From contig NZ_CALPDH010000004.1 of NCBI RefSeq assembly GCF_943193215.1, positions 189,256 through 253,255 of the forward strand: a stretch of 64,000 nucleotides of DNA, written 5' to 3'. Within the stretch, counting starts at the first letter, position 1; each line of letters begins with the position of its first letter. Of the stretch, positions 51,523 to 59,920 are shown in pieces. The notes beneath the pieces were generated by a model, which was not told the origin of the DNA, searched no databases, and worked only from the letters and a program-made list of their open reading frames with translations. The DNA comes from Acetatifactor aquisgranensis (GTDB lineage: Bacteria > Bacillota > Clostridia > Lachnospirales > Lachnospiraceae). The translations under genes and the position numbers were made by a program.

Positions 51523-52554
51523 TTCTGTCAAAAGACGGGCAATCCTTACGGCGCCCAGCCCATCCACCATTTTTCTTTCCTTTTCATGCATTTTACGCCT
51601 GATACCGGCATTTGCCGTGAGCTCATCCATCATCTGCCGCATTTTGCCAAGCGTCTCTGCCGGATTGTGGTGAAAGGCGCCGCAATAACCTGCTATTTCT
51701 GTACGGCTGATATATTCCGTTAAGGCCTCCTGATTCTTCGCATAGGAAAAGCACAGGAAAGGAACTCCTGTCGCGGCCAGTTCATATATGGTAGTTCCGC
51801 CTGCAGTGATGGCTATATCGCAGTTTCGCATCAGTGATGCCATATCGCGGACATCATGGTGCACATAGAGCTGACGGCATGTCTGTTCTCGATATTTCCA
51901 TCCCTCAAAATCCGGATGATACCGGCCTGTGACTACATGATACCGCAGTCCGGGACTCTGAATCGTTTCAAAAATCCGGGCCGCAATATTCCTGTGATCG
52001 CCGCCGCCTGTGGTAATCAATATGTCCTGTGCCTGTTCCCGAAAGACATATCCGCTCTGACGGAACTGGGGACGGAGAGGGACGTATTCGCTGCCCGCAT
52101 AAAATCTTGTATCTGTATCCTCATATAGCTGCCTGTACTGCTCTCTGGTGGCAAAGGCGTTATAATTCAGGACACAGTCCACAGAATAAGCCTGTTCTGC
52201 CATATCATCCAACAGGAAAATATGTGCCTGCCGTCTCAATGCTTTAAGATACTGCGCCGTGATATAATAACTGTCAACTATCAGCACCGGAGCGCCGCCT
52301 GGGCATTCTTTTTGCAGATGCTGGGCCAGCCGGGGTAATTCCTGATTCATATCGCGGTAGTTGGTGTGGAGCACTATGGTCTGGTATCCGCCGGATTCTG
52401 CCAGCGCGCCGGATATCTCGTCGGCGCACACGAAGCAGATATCTTCTTTCTCCAATCCGGGGAGATTCTTCAGTTCGTCTGCAATCGTCAGGCATCTCAT
52501 CAAATGCCCTGCCCCGGTGGAGGCGTTTCCGTCTGCACGGAAATAATATCTCAT
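51517..52554 (-). CDS. pseG: UDP-2,4-diacetamido-2,4,6-trideoxy-L-altropyranose hydrolase (PseG)
   Basis: 345 residues with a GT-B fold. The start RADGNASTGAGHLMRCL carries the His at residue 17, matching the catalytic His of Campylobacter PseG. A later ITTGGGDHRN and the AITAGGTTIYELAATGVPFL segment form the UDP-binding site. It removes UDP to give the free sugar for PseI. Start ATG 52554 overlaps the pseI stop (ATGA). The frame is open six codons further up but inside pseI. Confidence 0.9.
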   Translation of the reverse strand: MRYYFRADGNASTGAGHLMRCLTIADELKNLPGLEKEDICFVCADEISGALAESGGYQTIVLHTNYRDMNQELPRLAQHLQKECPGGAPVLIVDSYYITAQYLKALRRQAHIFLLDDMAEQAYSVDCVLNYNAFATREQYRQLYEDTDTRFYAGSEYVPLRPQFRQSGYVFREQAQDILITTGGGDHRNIAARIFETIQSPGLRYHVVTGRYHPDFEGWKYREQTCRQLYVHHDVRDMASLMRNCDIAITAGGTTIYELAATGVPFLCFSYAKNQEALTEYISRTEIAGYCGAFHHNPAETLGKMRQMMDELTANAGIRRKMHEKERKMVDGLGAVRIARLLTEM

Positions 52555-53606
52555 GATTCCACCAGATCCCATGACATGGGCGTGCCCAGATGGGCATCCC
52601 GGGAAATCTTCTTTCCGAGAAGTTCCTCATAGTATTTTGTATGCAGCCCACAGGAGGGGCGTACGGAGCGGAGATTCCGGGGGGTGAAAACATCCCCGGC
52701 TTTCATGTCCTGGGCGATAAAAAGAGACCTTGCGTGATCCCTGCTGGCTTTCTGCTTCGGCGTCAGCTCGCAGGTCGCCTTACCCATGGCCTTTTCTATG
52801 ATGCGGATCTGGTCCACCATCTCCTTGAATTCCTGGGGCTCCATGGAAAAGGCGGCATCGGCCCCGCCGTCGGCCCGGCTTAAGGTGAGATGCTTTTCCA
52901 CGACTCTCGCGCCCATTGCAACGGCGGCGCCGGCCACGGCACAGCCCATAGTGTGGTCGGACAATCCTACCGTACAGTCGAATACCTCCTGCATGGCCGG
53001 AATGCCTTTCAGATTGATGTCCTCATAGGGAGAGGGGTATGCGGAACAGCATTTCAGGAGGACGACATTTTCGTTGCCCTCTTCCCTGCAAGTCTGCAGC
53101 GCAAGCTCGATGTCCCCAAGATAAGACACGCCCGTAGACATGATGATGGGTTTTCCGGTCCTGGCTATCTTCCGGATAAGAGGGATGTCGTTCACCTCAA
53201 AACTGGCCACCTTGTAGATGGGGACCAGCAGTTTTTCCAGAAAATCGACGCTGGTAAGGTCAAAAGGGGAGGAGAAAAAAACAAGCCCCATGGATTCGGC
53301 CACTTCTTTTAGTTTCGGCTGCCATTCCCAGGGGGTGTAGGCCGTCTGATAAAGCTTGTACAGAGTGGTGCCGTCCCAGATAGTCCCCTGCGTAATCTGG
53401 AAACAGGGATCATCGCAGTTCAGGGTGATGGTGTCCGGCGTATAGGTCTGCAGCTTGATGGCATCAGCCCCTGCGTCTTTGGCGGCTTTGATGATTGCGA
53501 CAGCCCTGTCATAATCCATCAGATGGTTGGCGGACATTTCCGCGATGACAAAGGTGGGGGAATCATTGCTGATTACATGCCCTTGAATTTCGATTCTCTT
53601 ATTCAT
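52551..53606 (-). CDS. pseI: pseudaminic acid synthase (PseI)
   Basis: 351 residues. A TIM-barrel NeuB domain (with FVIAEMSANH, DAIKLQTYTPDTITLNCDD and KHLTLSRADGGADAAFS) is followed by a C-terminal antifreeze-like SAF domain (RSLFIAQDMKAGDVFTPRN). QTYTPDT and WDGTTLYKLYQTAYTPWEW are closer to PseI than to NeuB or LegI. It condenses the 6-deoxy-altrose derivative with phosphoenolpyruvate. Start ATG 53606 has GGAGG 7 nt upstream. The ATG two codons before is only 1 nt from it. In operon with pseH-like and pseG. Confidence 0.93.
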   Translation of the reverse strand: MNKRIEIQGHVISNDSPTFVIAEMSANHLMDYDRAVAIIKAAKDAGADAIKLQTYTPDTITLNCDDPCFQITQGTIWDGTTLYKLYQTAYTPWEWQPKLKEVAESMGLVFFSSPFDLTSVDFLEKLLVPIYKVASFEVNDIPLIRKIARTGKPIIMSTGVSYLGDIELALQTCREEGNENVVLLKCCSAYPSPYEDINLKGIPAMQEVFDCTVGLSDHTMGCAVAGAAVAMGARVVEKHLTLSRADGGADAAFSMEPQEFKEMVDQIRIIEKAMGKATCELTPKQKASRDHARSLFIAQDMKAGDVFTPRNLRSVRPSCGLHTKYYEELLGKKISRDAHLGTPMSWDLVES

Positions 53607-53608
53607 GC

Positions 53609-54166
53609 TCATACCTCCTGTGTGCCGAAAGAAACTTTTTCGTATTTCTTGCTGTTCCTGATTTCCTGCCAGCGCTGCGCGGTCATATGCATGAACGTCA
53701 CATCATAATACTGACCGTCCTTGCATACATGGTTTTTCTTTTCCTCTATGATTTCGCTCCCGCATAAAAGATGGAGCTGTATCACCCCTTTATTCAGGGT
53801 AAAAATGTCTCCTATGAGTTCCTTTTTATGCAGTATGTCGAATACATAATCGTAGAGACTCATCTCCAGGGCCAGAGCGGTCTTCATGCTGCGCAGGCGC
53901 TTCTCCCCTACATAATAGGCCCAGCCTGCACAGCCGTCGGCCCTGTCCAGTCCCGTCAGATTGATGACGCCGGCGCTTTCGCCGTCTATCTCGATTAGCC
54001 AGTAGCGCACGTCCGTGTTCCCGCAGATCGCTTTAAACCATTTGCGCTGCCCTTCCAGGGTGAGCTTCGGGTTGGTGTTCATGTATCTGGTGATGTCGGG
54101 ATCCATGCGCCAGCGCATGATATTCTCCAAATCGTCTTCTCTGAGTTCTCTTAAGCGGATGCTCAT
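53609..54166 (-). CDS. PseH-like GNAT N-acyltransferase
   Basis: 185 residues with a GNAT fold: MSIRLRELREDDLENIMRWR at the start, GVINLTGLDRADGCAGWAYYV in the beta core, and LHKKELIGDIFTLNKGVIQL near the acyl-donor site. In pse pathways PseH transfers acetyl from acetyl-CoA to the 4-amino group of the UDP-sugar. Here the gene overlaps an acyl carrier protein gene by 4 nt (ATGA), so the donor could instead be an acyl-ACP. Position between pseI and acp. Confidence 0.83.
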   Translation of the reverse strand: MSIRLRELREDDLENIMRWRMDPDITRYMNTNPKLTLEGQRKWFKAICGNTDVRYWLIEIDGESAGVINLTGLDRADGCAGWAYYVGEKRLRSMKTALALEMSLYDYVFDILHKKELIGDIFTLNKGVIQLHLLCGSEIIEEKKNHVCKDGQYYDVTFMHMTAQRWQEIRNSKKYEKVSFGTQEV

Positions 54167-54384
54167 TTCAGGCCTGCTTTCTCAAAAATCTCTTGTACGG
54201 AAGTGATCTCCACAGCTTCGTCCAGGGGGATGGAGATGCTGAGCCTTGTCTCCAGCTCCCCGATCAGCATCACATGGGCCAGGGAATCCCACTCCTCCAA
54301 ATCTTCCATACGAGTGCTTTCGGACACGGTTCCTGACGGAAGCTGCAGCACTTCTTCCATTAAAGCGATTATCTTTTCTTTCAT
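54163..54384 (-). CDS. acyl carrier protein
   Basis: 73 residues, four-helix ACP. The phosphopantetheine serine is Ser34 in EEWDSLAHVML. No dedicated ACP synthase or acyl-ACP ligase lies in the operon. It sits between an FkbH-like protein and a GNAT acyltransferase. FkbH proteins load glyceryl units onto ACPs, so this is probably the carrier for a sugar acyl group. Lies 34 nt downstream of the FkbH-like gene. Confidence 0.88.
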   Translation of the reverse strand: MKEKIIALMEEVLQLPSGTVSESTRMEDLEEWDSLAHVMLIGELETRLSISIPLDEAVEITSVQEIFEKAGLK

Positions 54385-54418
54385 GAATCAGTATCTCCTG
54401 TTTTCTGTAGGATAGGGG

Positions 54419-56074
54419 TCATGTGTGCCACTCGGCATAATATTCTCTTTCAGGTCTGTCTGCCAGATTTATCTCATAGAGCTTCCCGCCGGTCTCCATT
54501 GTCTGGATGACGGTATAGCCGAGTTTTTCAAAAAGGGTTTCCACCGGCTTGTTTTTCGCGGTGGGAAGATATTGTGCCTGTAGGGAGAGGCAGCCTTCCT
54601 CATACAGTTCTTTCTCGATATCATCTACAATGGCGTTTTCGATGTTTCTTCCCATCACCCGACAGCTCATGACGAAAGTATCTATTGCCGGAGCGGTTCC
54701 CGCAAGGTCTACAATCACTGCCGCCACAATGCCGTTGTCGCCAAAGCAATCTTTTACCCGATATAGATAAATCCTTTTGCCGGTATCATGCAGTAGCTTT
54801 TGCATGTGAGATTGCTCATAGCGCTTCGTGGTCAGGTTGAATTGATTGGTCTTATTGACTAATTGGGTCAATCTCTCCAGATTTGCCTCAGGCCTCTCGC
54901 GGATGATTTCCATGGCCAGCTGGCGCAGGTAGGAGGCGAAGTCCACAGCCTGGGCTTTCAGGATATTCCGCCTGGCGTTCTCCGCGTATTGTCTGGTCTT
55001 CTGTCTGTCTTCTCCGGTAATGGCAGCCTGTTCGAAGTACTGCCTGTAAATCCGGATCATTGCGTCCGGCAGCTCTTCCGGTTTATCCGGAAAATCTGGA
55101 ACGGTCACCTGGGGCAAAGCGGCTTTTACCAGCTCTCTTTCCGCCGGATTATCATCCCAGAAGACAAAAGAGTCCATTCCAAGGTTCAGCTCCTTTGCAA
55201 TCTCCGCAATATTTTCCGGTTTTGTCCGCCAGTTGATTTTCTTGCAGACGAAATCCTCCGGGCGGAGCACCATATGGGGATGAGAGGCGATGATATCCAT
55301 GGCGTCCTTTTCGTTATTTTTGGAGACGATTCCCAGCAGGACGCCCTGCCTCTGCATCTGGGTGATTACCCGCTGCAGGTTCTTGTACATCAGCCCCGTG
55401 TGTTCCTGGGAGAGTACCACGGGAGAGTGATCGGCCTCTCCCGCCAGCCCTCCCCACAGAGTGTTGTCCAAATCCAGCAGCAGCACTTTTTTGGGGATTC
55501 TTTCCTGCAGCCGGATAGTCTGGAGAAGCAGCTCCACCATGCGTTTCTGGGCTTCATTGGTGTGGAGGATACGTCCCATGTACCACATTTTGAAAGAAAA
55601 GGCATTTTCGGCCCCTATTTCTTCTATGATGCGGCGATAGGGCAGTATGCGGACATTGGAGCGCTCCCGGGAAAGATTCCGCAGACATTCCTGCCATCTG
55701 TCTTCAGACTGCTTTCTGCAGTCGGTATCCTGCATGACCTCCAGTTCCGGGCCCCACAGGAAAGCATCAGAAATATAGTACAGGCGCTCCTCGTGCAGTG
55801 CTCCTTCCAACATGGAGAACCATCTTTCGATCCTGTCGCTGGACGCTGACAAATCGTGATCAAGAACCTCCATCAAATCCATAATCAGGAAAGTGATGTC
55901 AGGACGGAACGCTTCATAGGAGGAGGTGGCATCCAATAAAGTCCCCAGCTCGTTGCCGTACCCTGCTGTCTCATAGACGAGGCTTTCGGGCTCTGCGGCT
56001 ACGAGTTCCTTTTTCAGCATCCGGATGACGAAATTCAAATTCACATTGGACAATACTGCAATCCTATGACTCAT
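54419..56074 (-). CDS. FkbH-like HAD-IIIC phosphatase/acyltransferase
   Basis: 551 residues in three parts. An N-terminal region of about 190 residues could be SGNH-like. A HAD-IIIC domain starts KKVLLLDLDNTLWGGLAGE (nucleophile Asp201, Asp203) with DSFVFWDDNPAERELVK as later motif. A C-terminal GNAT-like domain follows (ERLTQLVNKTNQFNLTTKRY typical of FkbH). FkbH proteins convert 1,3-bisphosphoglycerate to glyceryl-ACP. The adjacent ACP gene supports this or a related ACP-acyl loading. The start overlaps pseF by 11 nt. Substrate is inferred, not shown. Confidence 0.85.
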   Translation of the reverse strand: MSHRIAVLSNVNLNFVIRMLKKELVAAEPESLVYETAGYGNELGTLLDATSSYEAFRPDITFLIMDLMEVLDHDLSASSDRIERWFSMLEGALHEERLYYISDAFLWGPELEVMQDTDCRKQSEDRWQECLRNLSRERSNVRILPYRRIIEEIGAENAFSFKMWYMGRILHTNEAQKRMVELLLQTIRLQERIPKKVLLLDLDNTLWGGLAGEADHSPVVLSQEHTGLMYKNLQRVITQMQRQGVLLGIVSKNNEKDAMDIIASHPHMVLRPEDFVCKKINWRTKPENIAEIAKELNLGMDSFVFWDDNPAERELVKAALPQVTVPDFPDKPEELPDAMIRIYRQYFEQAAITGEDRQKTRQYAENARRNILKAQAVDFASYLRQLAMEIIRERPEANLERLTQLVNKTNQFNLTTKRYEQSHMQKLLHDTGKRIYLYRVKDCFGDNGIVAAVIVDLAGTAPAIDTFVMSCRVMGRNIENAIVDDIEKELYEEGCLSLQAQYLPTAKNKPVETLFEKLGYTVIQTMETGGKLYEINLADRPEREYYAEWHT

Positions 56075-56768
56075 GCTTTTCTTTCTCCATCATCAGCCTG
56101 TATTTCATCTCCGCGATTTTCCAGTCTGTCTCGTTATCGATGTCCTGCACTTCCAGCTCATCGATTACCATGGGCAGGATTTCCCCCAGCATCACCTTTC
56201 TGTTCACCAGATAGCGTTCGGTTTTCATAAGGGAGAACTGCCCGGAGTCGTGATAATGGGGCACGAGGTCCTGGGAACGGGCGTCCAGGTATTCCGGATA
56301 CTCAAATACCAGCCTGCCGTCCCTTACCACCATGCCCCGTTGGGGCGGAAAAGAAAACGGCACTACCGGGAGCAGCGTATCCGCGTCCGAGGCACAGAGC
56401 TGCTCCACTGCCGCCCTGAGCTTTTTGGCAGTCACAAAGGGAGCCGTGGGATAGATGCAGCAGGTCAGGTCGAAAGTCTGTCCCCGCTTTTCGTATTCCG
56501 CAAGGACTTCCAGCAGCACGTCGTTGGTGGTGGCGTAATCTCCCGCGGTCTCCTGGCTCCTGAAGAACGGCACTTCCGCGCCGTATTCCACAGCGATTCG
56601 GGCAATTTCCCCGCTCTCTGTGGACACCATGACCGTGTCGAACACGCCTGCCTGCAGTGCGGCCTCTATGGAATATGCCAGAATTGGTTTCCCGCAGAAA
56701 TCCCGGATATTTTTCTTCGGAATCCTCTTGCTGCCTCCTCTGGCGGTGATAATCGCGATTGCTCTCAT
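56064..56768 (-). CDS. pseF: CMP-pseudaminic acid cytidylyltransferase (PseF)
   Basis: 234 residues. The nucleotidyltransferase motif IITARGGSKRIPKKNIRDF at the start binds CTP. LTCCIYPTAPFVTAKKL and an ELEVQDIDNETDW end match CMP-sialate synthetase-type enzymes of the PseF branch. It activates pseudaminic acid to the CMP-sugar. GGAAGG precedes ATG 56768. Second gene of the minus-strand operon, after the GT52-like gene. Confidence 0.9.
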   Translation of the reverse strand: MRAIAIITARGGSKRIPKKNIRDFCGKPILAYSIEAALQAGVFDTVMVSTESGEIARIAVEYGAEVPFFRSQETAGDYATTNDVLLEVLAEYEKRGQTFDLTCCIYPTAPFVTAKKLRAAVEQLCASDADTLLPVVPFSFPPQRGMVVRDGRLVFEYPEYLDARSQDLVPHYHDSGQFSLMKTERYLVNRKVMLGEILPMVIDELEVQDIDNETDWKIAEMKYRLMMEKEKHES

Positions 56769-56788
56769 TTTAGGATACCTTCCTTTAT

Positions 56789-57859
56789 TTATATCTGTTG
56801 GTTCTGTCTGTGGATCAGAGGGTCTTCATAGGCATCCATGAAGTCCTCCCCCAGCCGGACCACCTCGTCGGCGAATTGGATCGCCTTGATTTCTGTCAGC
56901 ACTGCCACTACCTTTTTGAACCTAAGCCCCGGGAAGAAATTCAGCATCTCCATGGGGACCGTGGCGTCGAACTGCGGATATTCGGCAAATAATGTACGGT
57001 AATCCAGATTGTCCCTGGGATGGGGCTTGAGGAAGATTGTCCCCTCTTTTTCGTACATGTGGATGATGTCCCGGAAAATCCGCTCTCTCACATCCAAAGT
57101 GCACAGGGGATCCGTCAGTATCAGTATCTTGTCTTTCATGTCGGTTCCCGCGGCAATCTGTGCCTGCAGCTGGTCCATGTCTCTGATGAACGCCTGCAGA
57201 ATCAGCGCCTTATCCTCTGAGGTCAGCCTGTCCGCCAGGGCCTGTCTGGACTGCTCGATATACCGGGGACAGGGATACCTGATGGCTGAGATGTCATTGA
57301 CCTCCATGTCGATGCAGTACTTTCCATAGCCGTTCTGTACAAATATCAGGTTCAGCTTCCTGGAAAGGAACGCTTTCAGCTTGAAATGCCCTCTGTTGTC
57401 ATAGCGGGCGGCGTCAAAATTCTTCAGGCAGTTCAGCCCGTCCTCCAGCGCATGGTAAGGGATTTTCTTTTGATTCAGATAATATCCTATGGGGTCGGAA
57501 TCGCAGTACACATAAGTGTCCCCATAGTCCCGGAAGTTCACGGGGATATAAGGTTCTTCCAGCTTTGCGTACAATCTGGTGAAACGTATCCGGCTCCAGA
57601 GATTTCCAAGAAAGCCAGGCCCGCCGCTTCGCAGTTTTACAAGCTCCGGAAAAAAGTCCTCCCGCTTTTCATCGAATTCAATCACCTGCTCAAAAAGACC
57701 GGTGCTCTCCACCCGGTTTTTCAGATTTTCAAAGTGATTGGACATCTTGCTGAGAACCAGAGTGGCCTGTCCCCTGTTTTCCCGGGGAAGAGCAAGCTCT
57801 TTCAAAAATGTGACATATACGTGGTAATAGGTGTGGCAGACATAAATTCTTTCTTTCAT
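56789..57859 (-). CDS. GT52-like glycosyltransferase, candidate pseudaminyltransferase
   Basis: 356 residues of the bacterial sialyltransferase GT-B type: CHTYYHVYVTFLKELAL at the N-terminus, the acidic motif LEDG (residues 138-141) and KPHP (278-281), which bind donor and acceptor in GT52/polysialyltransferase-like enzymes. As first gene of a pse operon encoding CMP-Pse synthesis, its donor is probably CMP-pseudaminic acid. Acceptor (flagellin, glycolipid or wall polymer) is unknown. AGGA lies 12 nt upstream. Confidence 0.8.
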   Translation of the reverse strand: MKERIYVCHTYYHVYVTFLKELALPRENRGQATLVLSKMSNHFENLKNRVESTGLFEQVIEFDEKREDFFPELVKLRSGGPGFLGNLWSRIRFTRLYAKLEEPYIPVNFRDYGDTYVYCDSDPIGYYLNQKKIPYHALEDGLNCLKNFDAARYDNRGHFKLKAFLSRKLNLIFVQNGYGKYCIDMEVNDISAIRYPCPRYIEQSRQALADRLTSEDKALILQAFIRDMDQLQAQIAAGTDMKDKILILTDPLCTLDVRERIFRDIIHMYEKEGTIFLKPHPRDNLDYRTLFAEYPQFDATVPMEMLNFFPGLRFKKVVAVLTEIKAIQFADEVVRLGEDFMDAYEDPLIHRQNQQI

Positions 57860-57893
57860 CAGACAAAATTCCTGCCTTTCCGGTTATTCCCTG

Positions 57894-57922
57894 ATTATAA
57901 CACCGGCGGTATCTCTTGTCCA
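57894..57922 (-). promoter_or_regulatory. promoter of the pse operon
   Basis: Minus strand: -35 TGGACA (57922-57917), 17-nt spacer, -10 TATAAT (57899-57894). Confidence 0.85.
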
Positions 57923-57979
57923 GTCTTTGAGCGGCTTTGGAAAGGATTGCGCCTATGAAGAAAAGTAAGAACATCCTGG

Positions 57980-57993
57980 AGAACAAATGTTCT
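57980..57993 (+). promoter_or_regulatory. LexA box upstream of uvrB
   Basis: AGAACAAATGTTCT is a perfect 14-bp palindrome fitting GAACRNRYGTTYC. It lies 42 nt upstream of a TATAAT (58036-58041) and about 165 nt before the uvrB start, and is 57 nt upstream of the divergent pse -35. Confidence 0.85.
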
Positions 57994-58035
57994 GAAAATT
58001 GAAGATTTCATCTATACAAATAAAATACTGTATGG

Positions 58036-58041
58036 TATAAT
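58036..58041 (+). promoter_or_regulatory. likely -10 element of uvrB
   Basis: TATAAT with a weak -35 candidate. A TTGAAG at 57999-58004 is too far for this -10. The leader is about 110 nt. Confidence 0.45.
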
Positions 58042-58159
58042 CAGAGTTGCTTTTGTGTCATTAAATCTATTTTAATTTTACTGCATAAAGCCGAACTTTC
58101 ATTCCTTTATTCTCATTGGGAACGAGATTCTTTCAACCGTTTCATGGAGGTGATATTTG

Positions 58160-58483
58160 GTGCAAAATGAACAAAAAACGTTCATCGAACAAAAAACGTT
58201 CATCGAACAAAAAGCGTTCAAGCTTCATTCAGAATACCAGCCTACAGGAGATCAGCCCGCCGCCATAGCTGAGCTGGTGGAAGGCTTCAAAAAAGGCAAC
58301 CAGTTCCAGACTCTGCTGGGCGTCACCGGCTCCGGCAAGACCTTCACCATGGCCAACGTCATCGCCGCCCTGAACAAGCCCACCTTGGTCATAGCGCACA
58401 ATAAGACCCTGGCCGGCCAGCTCTACGGCGAGTTCAAGGAATTTTTTCCCGAAAACGCGGTAGAATATTTCGTATCCTACTAG
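58160..58483 (+). pseudogene. uvrB: UvrB, N-terminal fragment cut by an inserted element
   Basis: About 108 codons. KLHSEYQPTGDQPAAIAELV and LLGVTGSGKTFTMANVIA (Walker A) are classic UvrB, followed by KTLAGQLYGEFKEFFPENAV. The frame stops at TAG 58481-58483 right after VEYFVSY, where UvrB normally continues YDYYQPEAYVP. The sequence after about 58482 is unrelated and AT-rich. The remaining about 550 codons are not in the window and may lie beyond the other end of the element. GGAGGTGA serves GTG 58160, with TTG 58157 as an alternative. The N-terminus carries an 18-nt repeat not typical of UvrB. Excision repair should be lost while the element is inserted. Confidence 0.88.
58169..58222 (+). 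repeat. three in-frame 18-nt repeats at the start of uvrB
   Basis: GAACAAAAAACGTTCATC occurs at 58169-58186 and 58187-58204, with a third copy changed at three bases (58205-58222). Each encodes EQK(T/A)F(I/K). Each unit includes GAAC-N7-GTTC. Confidence 0.85.
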
Positions 58484-58762
58484 GAGTAGGCACTTCTAAC
58501 CACTGTATTTAGTGTTATTTAGTCCTATTTATACCATATCTTGTGGATTGAATGGACTGTATGGACTGAAAAAACAGGGTGGAATCATAGGAATTGTGAA
58601 CAAAATTCGTCGTGGAAAGTATTTTGAAAAAGAAATAGAGGCTGATTTATGATCTACAAGACATTGAAAATTTGTCTTGTAGATTTTTTTTACAGAAAAT
58701 GAGTAAACAGCAGAAACTTAATTTTCGCATCAGAAAAACTTTAAGAAATGAGGAGAAAATTC
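58484..58762. other. left end of the element without a complete gene
   Basis: About 280 nt. A short frame (about 58557-58651) ending IVNKIRRGKYFEKEIEADL-stop looks protein-like and could be the tail of a lost gene, since it has no good start. It is followed by a strong terminator. Confidence 0.4.
58652..58692 (+). terminator. strong intrinsic terminator
   Basis: ATCTACAAGACA (58652-58663) / TGTCTTGTAGAT (58673-58684), 12-bp perfect stem, followed by TTTTTTT. It would stop transcripts entering the element from uvrB. Confidence 0.9.
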
Positions 58763-59920
58763 ATGTCAGAATATCAATTAGAGATCAAACAGATTGTAGA
58801 TTATCCACGCTGCCGGATCTATCGGCAGTTTATCCAGAACTTAATGGCAGACCGGAGCATTCGTACAAATGGAGGCTCCGGTCTATTTTATTATACGGTG
58901 CTCTGCAACTATGCAAACTTTCGTACCTCTTATCTTCGTATAGACGGCATCGGCTATACGGTATATCCCGGCGAGTGGATCTGTACCGTAAAGGAACTAT
59001 CTGCATGGTTCCGTACCCGTTTCCAGTGCCAGGCAGTCTCCATCCTGGACGAGCTGCAGAAACGCCACCTGATCTCCTATCTCTTTCTCGACCGTGGAAA
59101 GGTGGTCAAATATAAGATCCGTGACTGGAAAAAGCATAATACAGTACTGGATTACAACTGTCCCTGTCAGAAAGATACAGGCTTTTTCTTTATGCCGGTT
59201 GTTGTTGCGACCGAACTGGTCAGCAGCAATCGCTGCTCAGAAATGGATATCGTTCTGGATCTGTGGATGTCCGCCGTATACAATGACAGCCAGGTGCAGG
59301 GTTCGGAGATTGGTCCGGTTGCTTACTTCCGCAATGGCACCGGCTCCCCGTTAGTGGCTTACAGTGAGATGGCTGCCCGCTGGGGCATCTCCAAAGCCAC
59401 GACAGGGCGTGTGCTGAAAAAACTTGCTGATATGGACTATATTTCTCTCATGTCATTTCCCGGAAAAACAGGCAGTGTGATCTATCTGCACAGCTATCTT
59501 TCCACCATGTTCCAGATATCAGATGTTCTTGTGGATAAAGAGGAGGTTGCCATGATCCTGAAAATCAATATCACTCTGCCGGATAAAGAAGAGCCGCAGG
59601 CAGATTCTGTTGTTACTGGGTATGAGGCATGCGTTTCAGAAGAATTATCCTGCGTTTCAAAATCAGACATGGATGCTGTTATCAGAAAAATAGCGCAAGT
59701 CCTTGATGCACAGGGAATTTCCTGTTTTCAGTGCCAGAAATCTATATATAAGTTATATCCTTTATCAGACGCCTGCAGGGAAGAGTATATATGTCATACA
59801 CCAAAGACTGCAGTACGTTTTGGAATGGCGGTATGCTGCGGAGAAGATAAGCCGGTCTACACTTTTGAGCTGGTTCTCATGCCTGCTGAAAAGAATGAGG
59901 AAGGGGGAGAAAGAGCATGA
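58763..59920 (+). CDS. winged-helix DNA-binding protein of the element
   Basis: 385 residues. The N-terminal half has a stretch like replication-initiator or helix-turn-helix proteins of Firmicute mobile elements (GEWICTVKELSAWFRTRFQC then QAVSILDELQKRHLI). A second winged helix is SEMAARWGISKATTGRVLKK. It may be a replication or transfer regulator. I cannot name the family with certainty. ATG 58763 (MSEYQ) has GAGGAG 7 nt upstream and is preferred to an ATG five codons before. Its stop overlaps the next start (ATGA). Confidence 0.6.
   Translation: MSEYQLEIKQIVDYPRCRIYRQFIQNLMADRSIRTNGGSGLFYYTVLCNYANFRTSYLRIDGIGYTVYPGEWICTVKELSAWFRTRFQCQAVSILDELQKRHLISYLFLDRGKVVKYKIRDWKKHNTVLDYNCPCQKDTGFFFMPVVVATELVSSNRCSEMDIVLDLWMSAVYNDSQVQGSEIGPVAYFRNGTGSPLVAYSEMAARWGISKATTGRVLKKLADMDYISLMSFPGKTGSVIYLHSYLSTMFQISDVLVDKEEVAMILKINITLPDKEEPQADSVVTGYEACVSEELSCVSKSDMDAVIRKIAQVLDAQGISCFQCQKSIYKLYPLSDACREEYICHTPKTAVRFGMAVCCGEDKPVYTFELVLMPAEKNEEGGERA

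Noticed and set aside
54863..55849. 328-codon plus-strand frame inside the FkbH-like gene
   Set aside because: No ribosome site or motif. It is antisense to HAD motifs.
56073..56831. 252-codon plus-strand frame opposite pseF
   Set aside because: Antisense shadow of a gene with clear cytidylyltransferase motifs.
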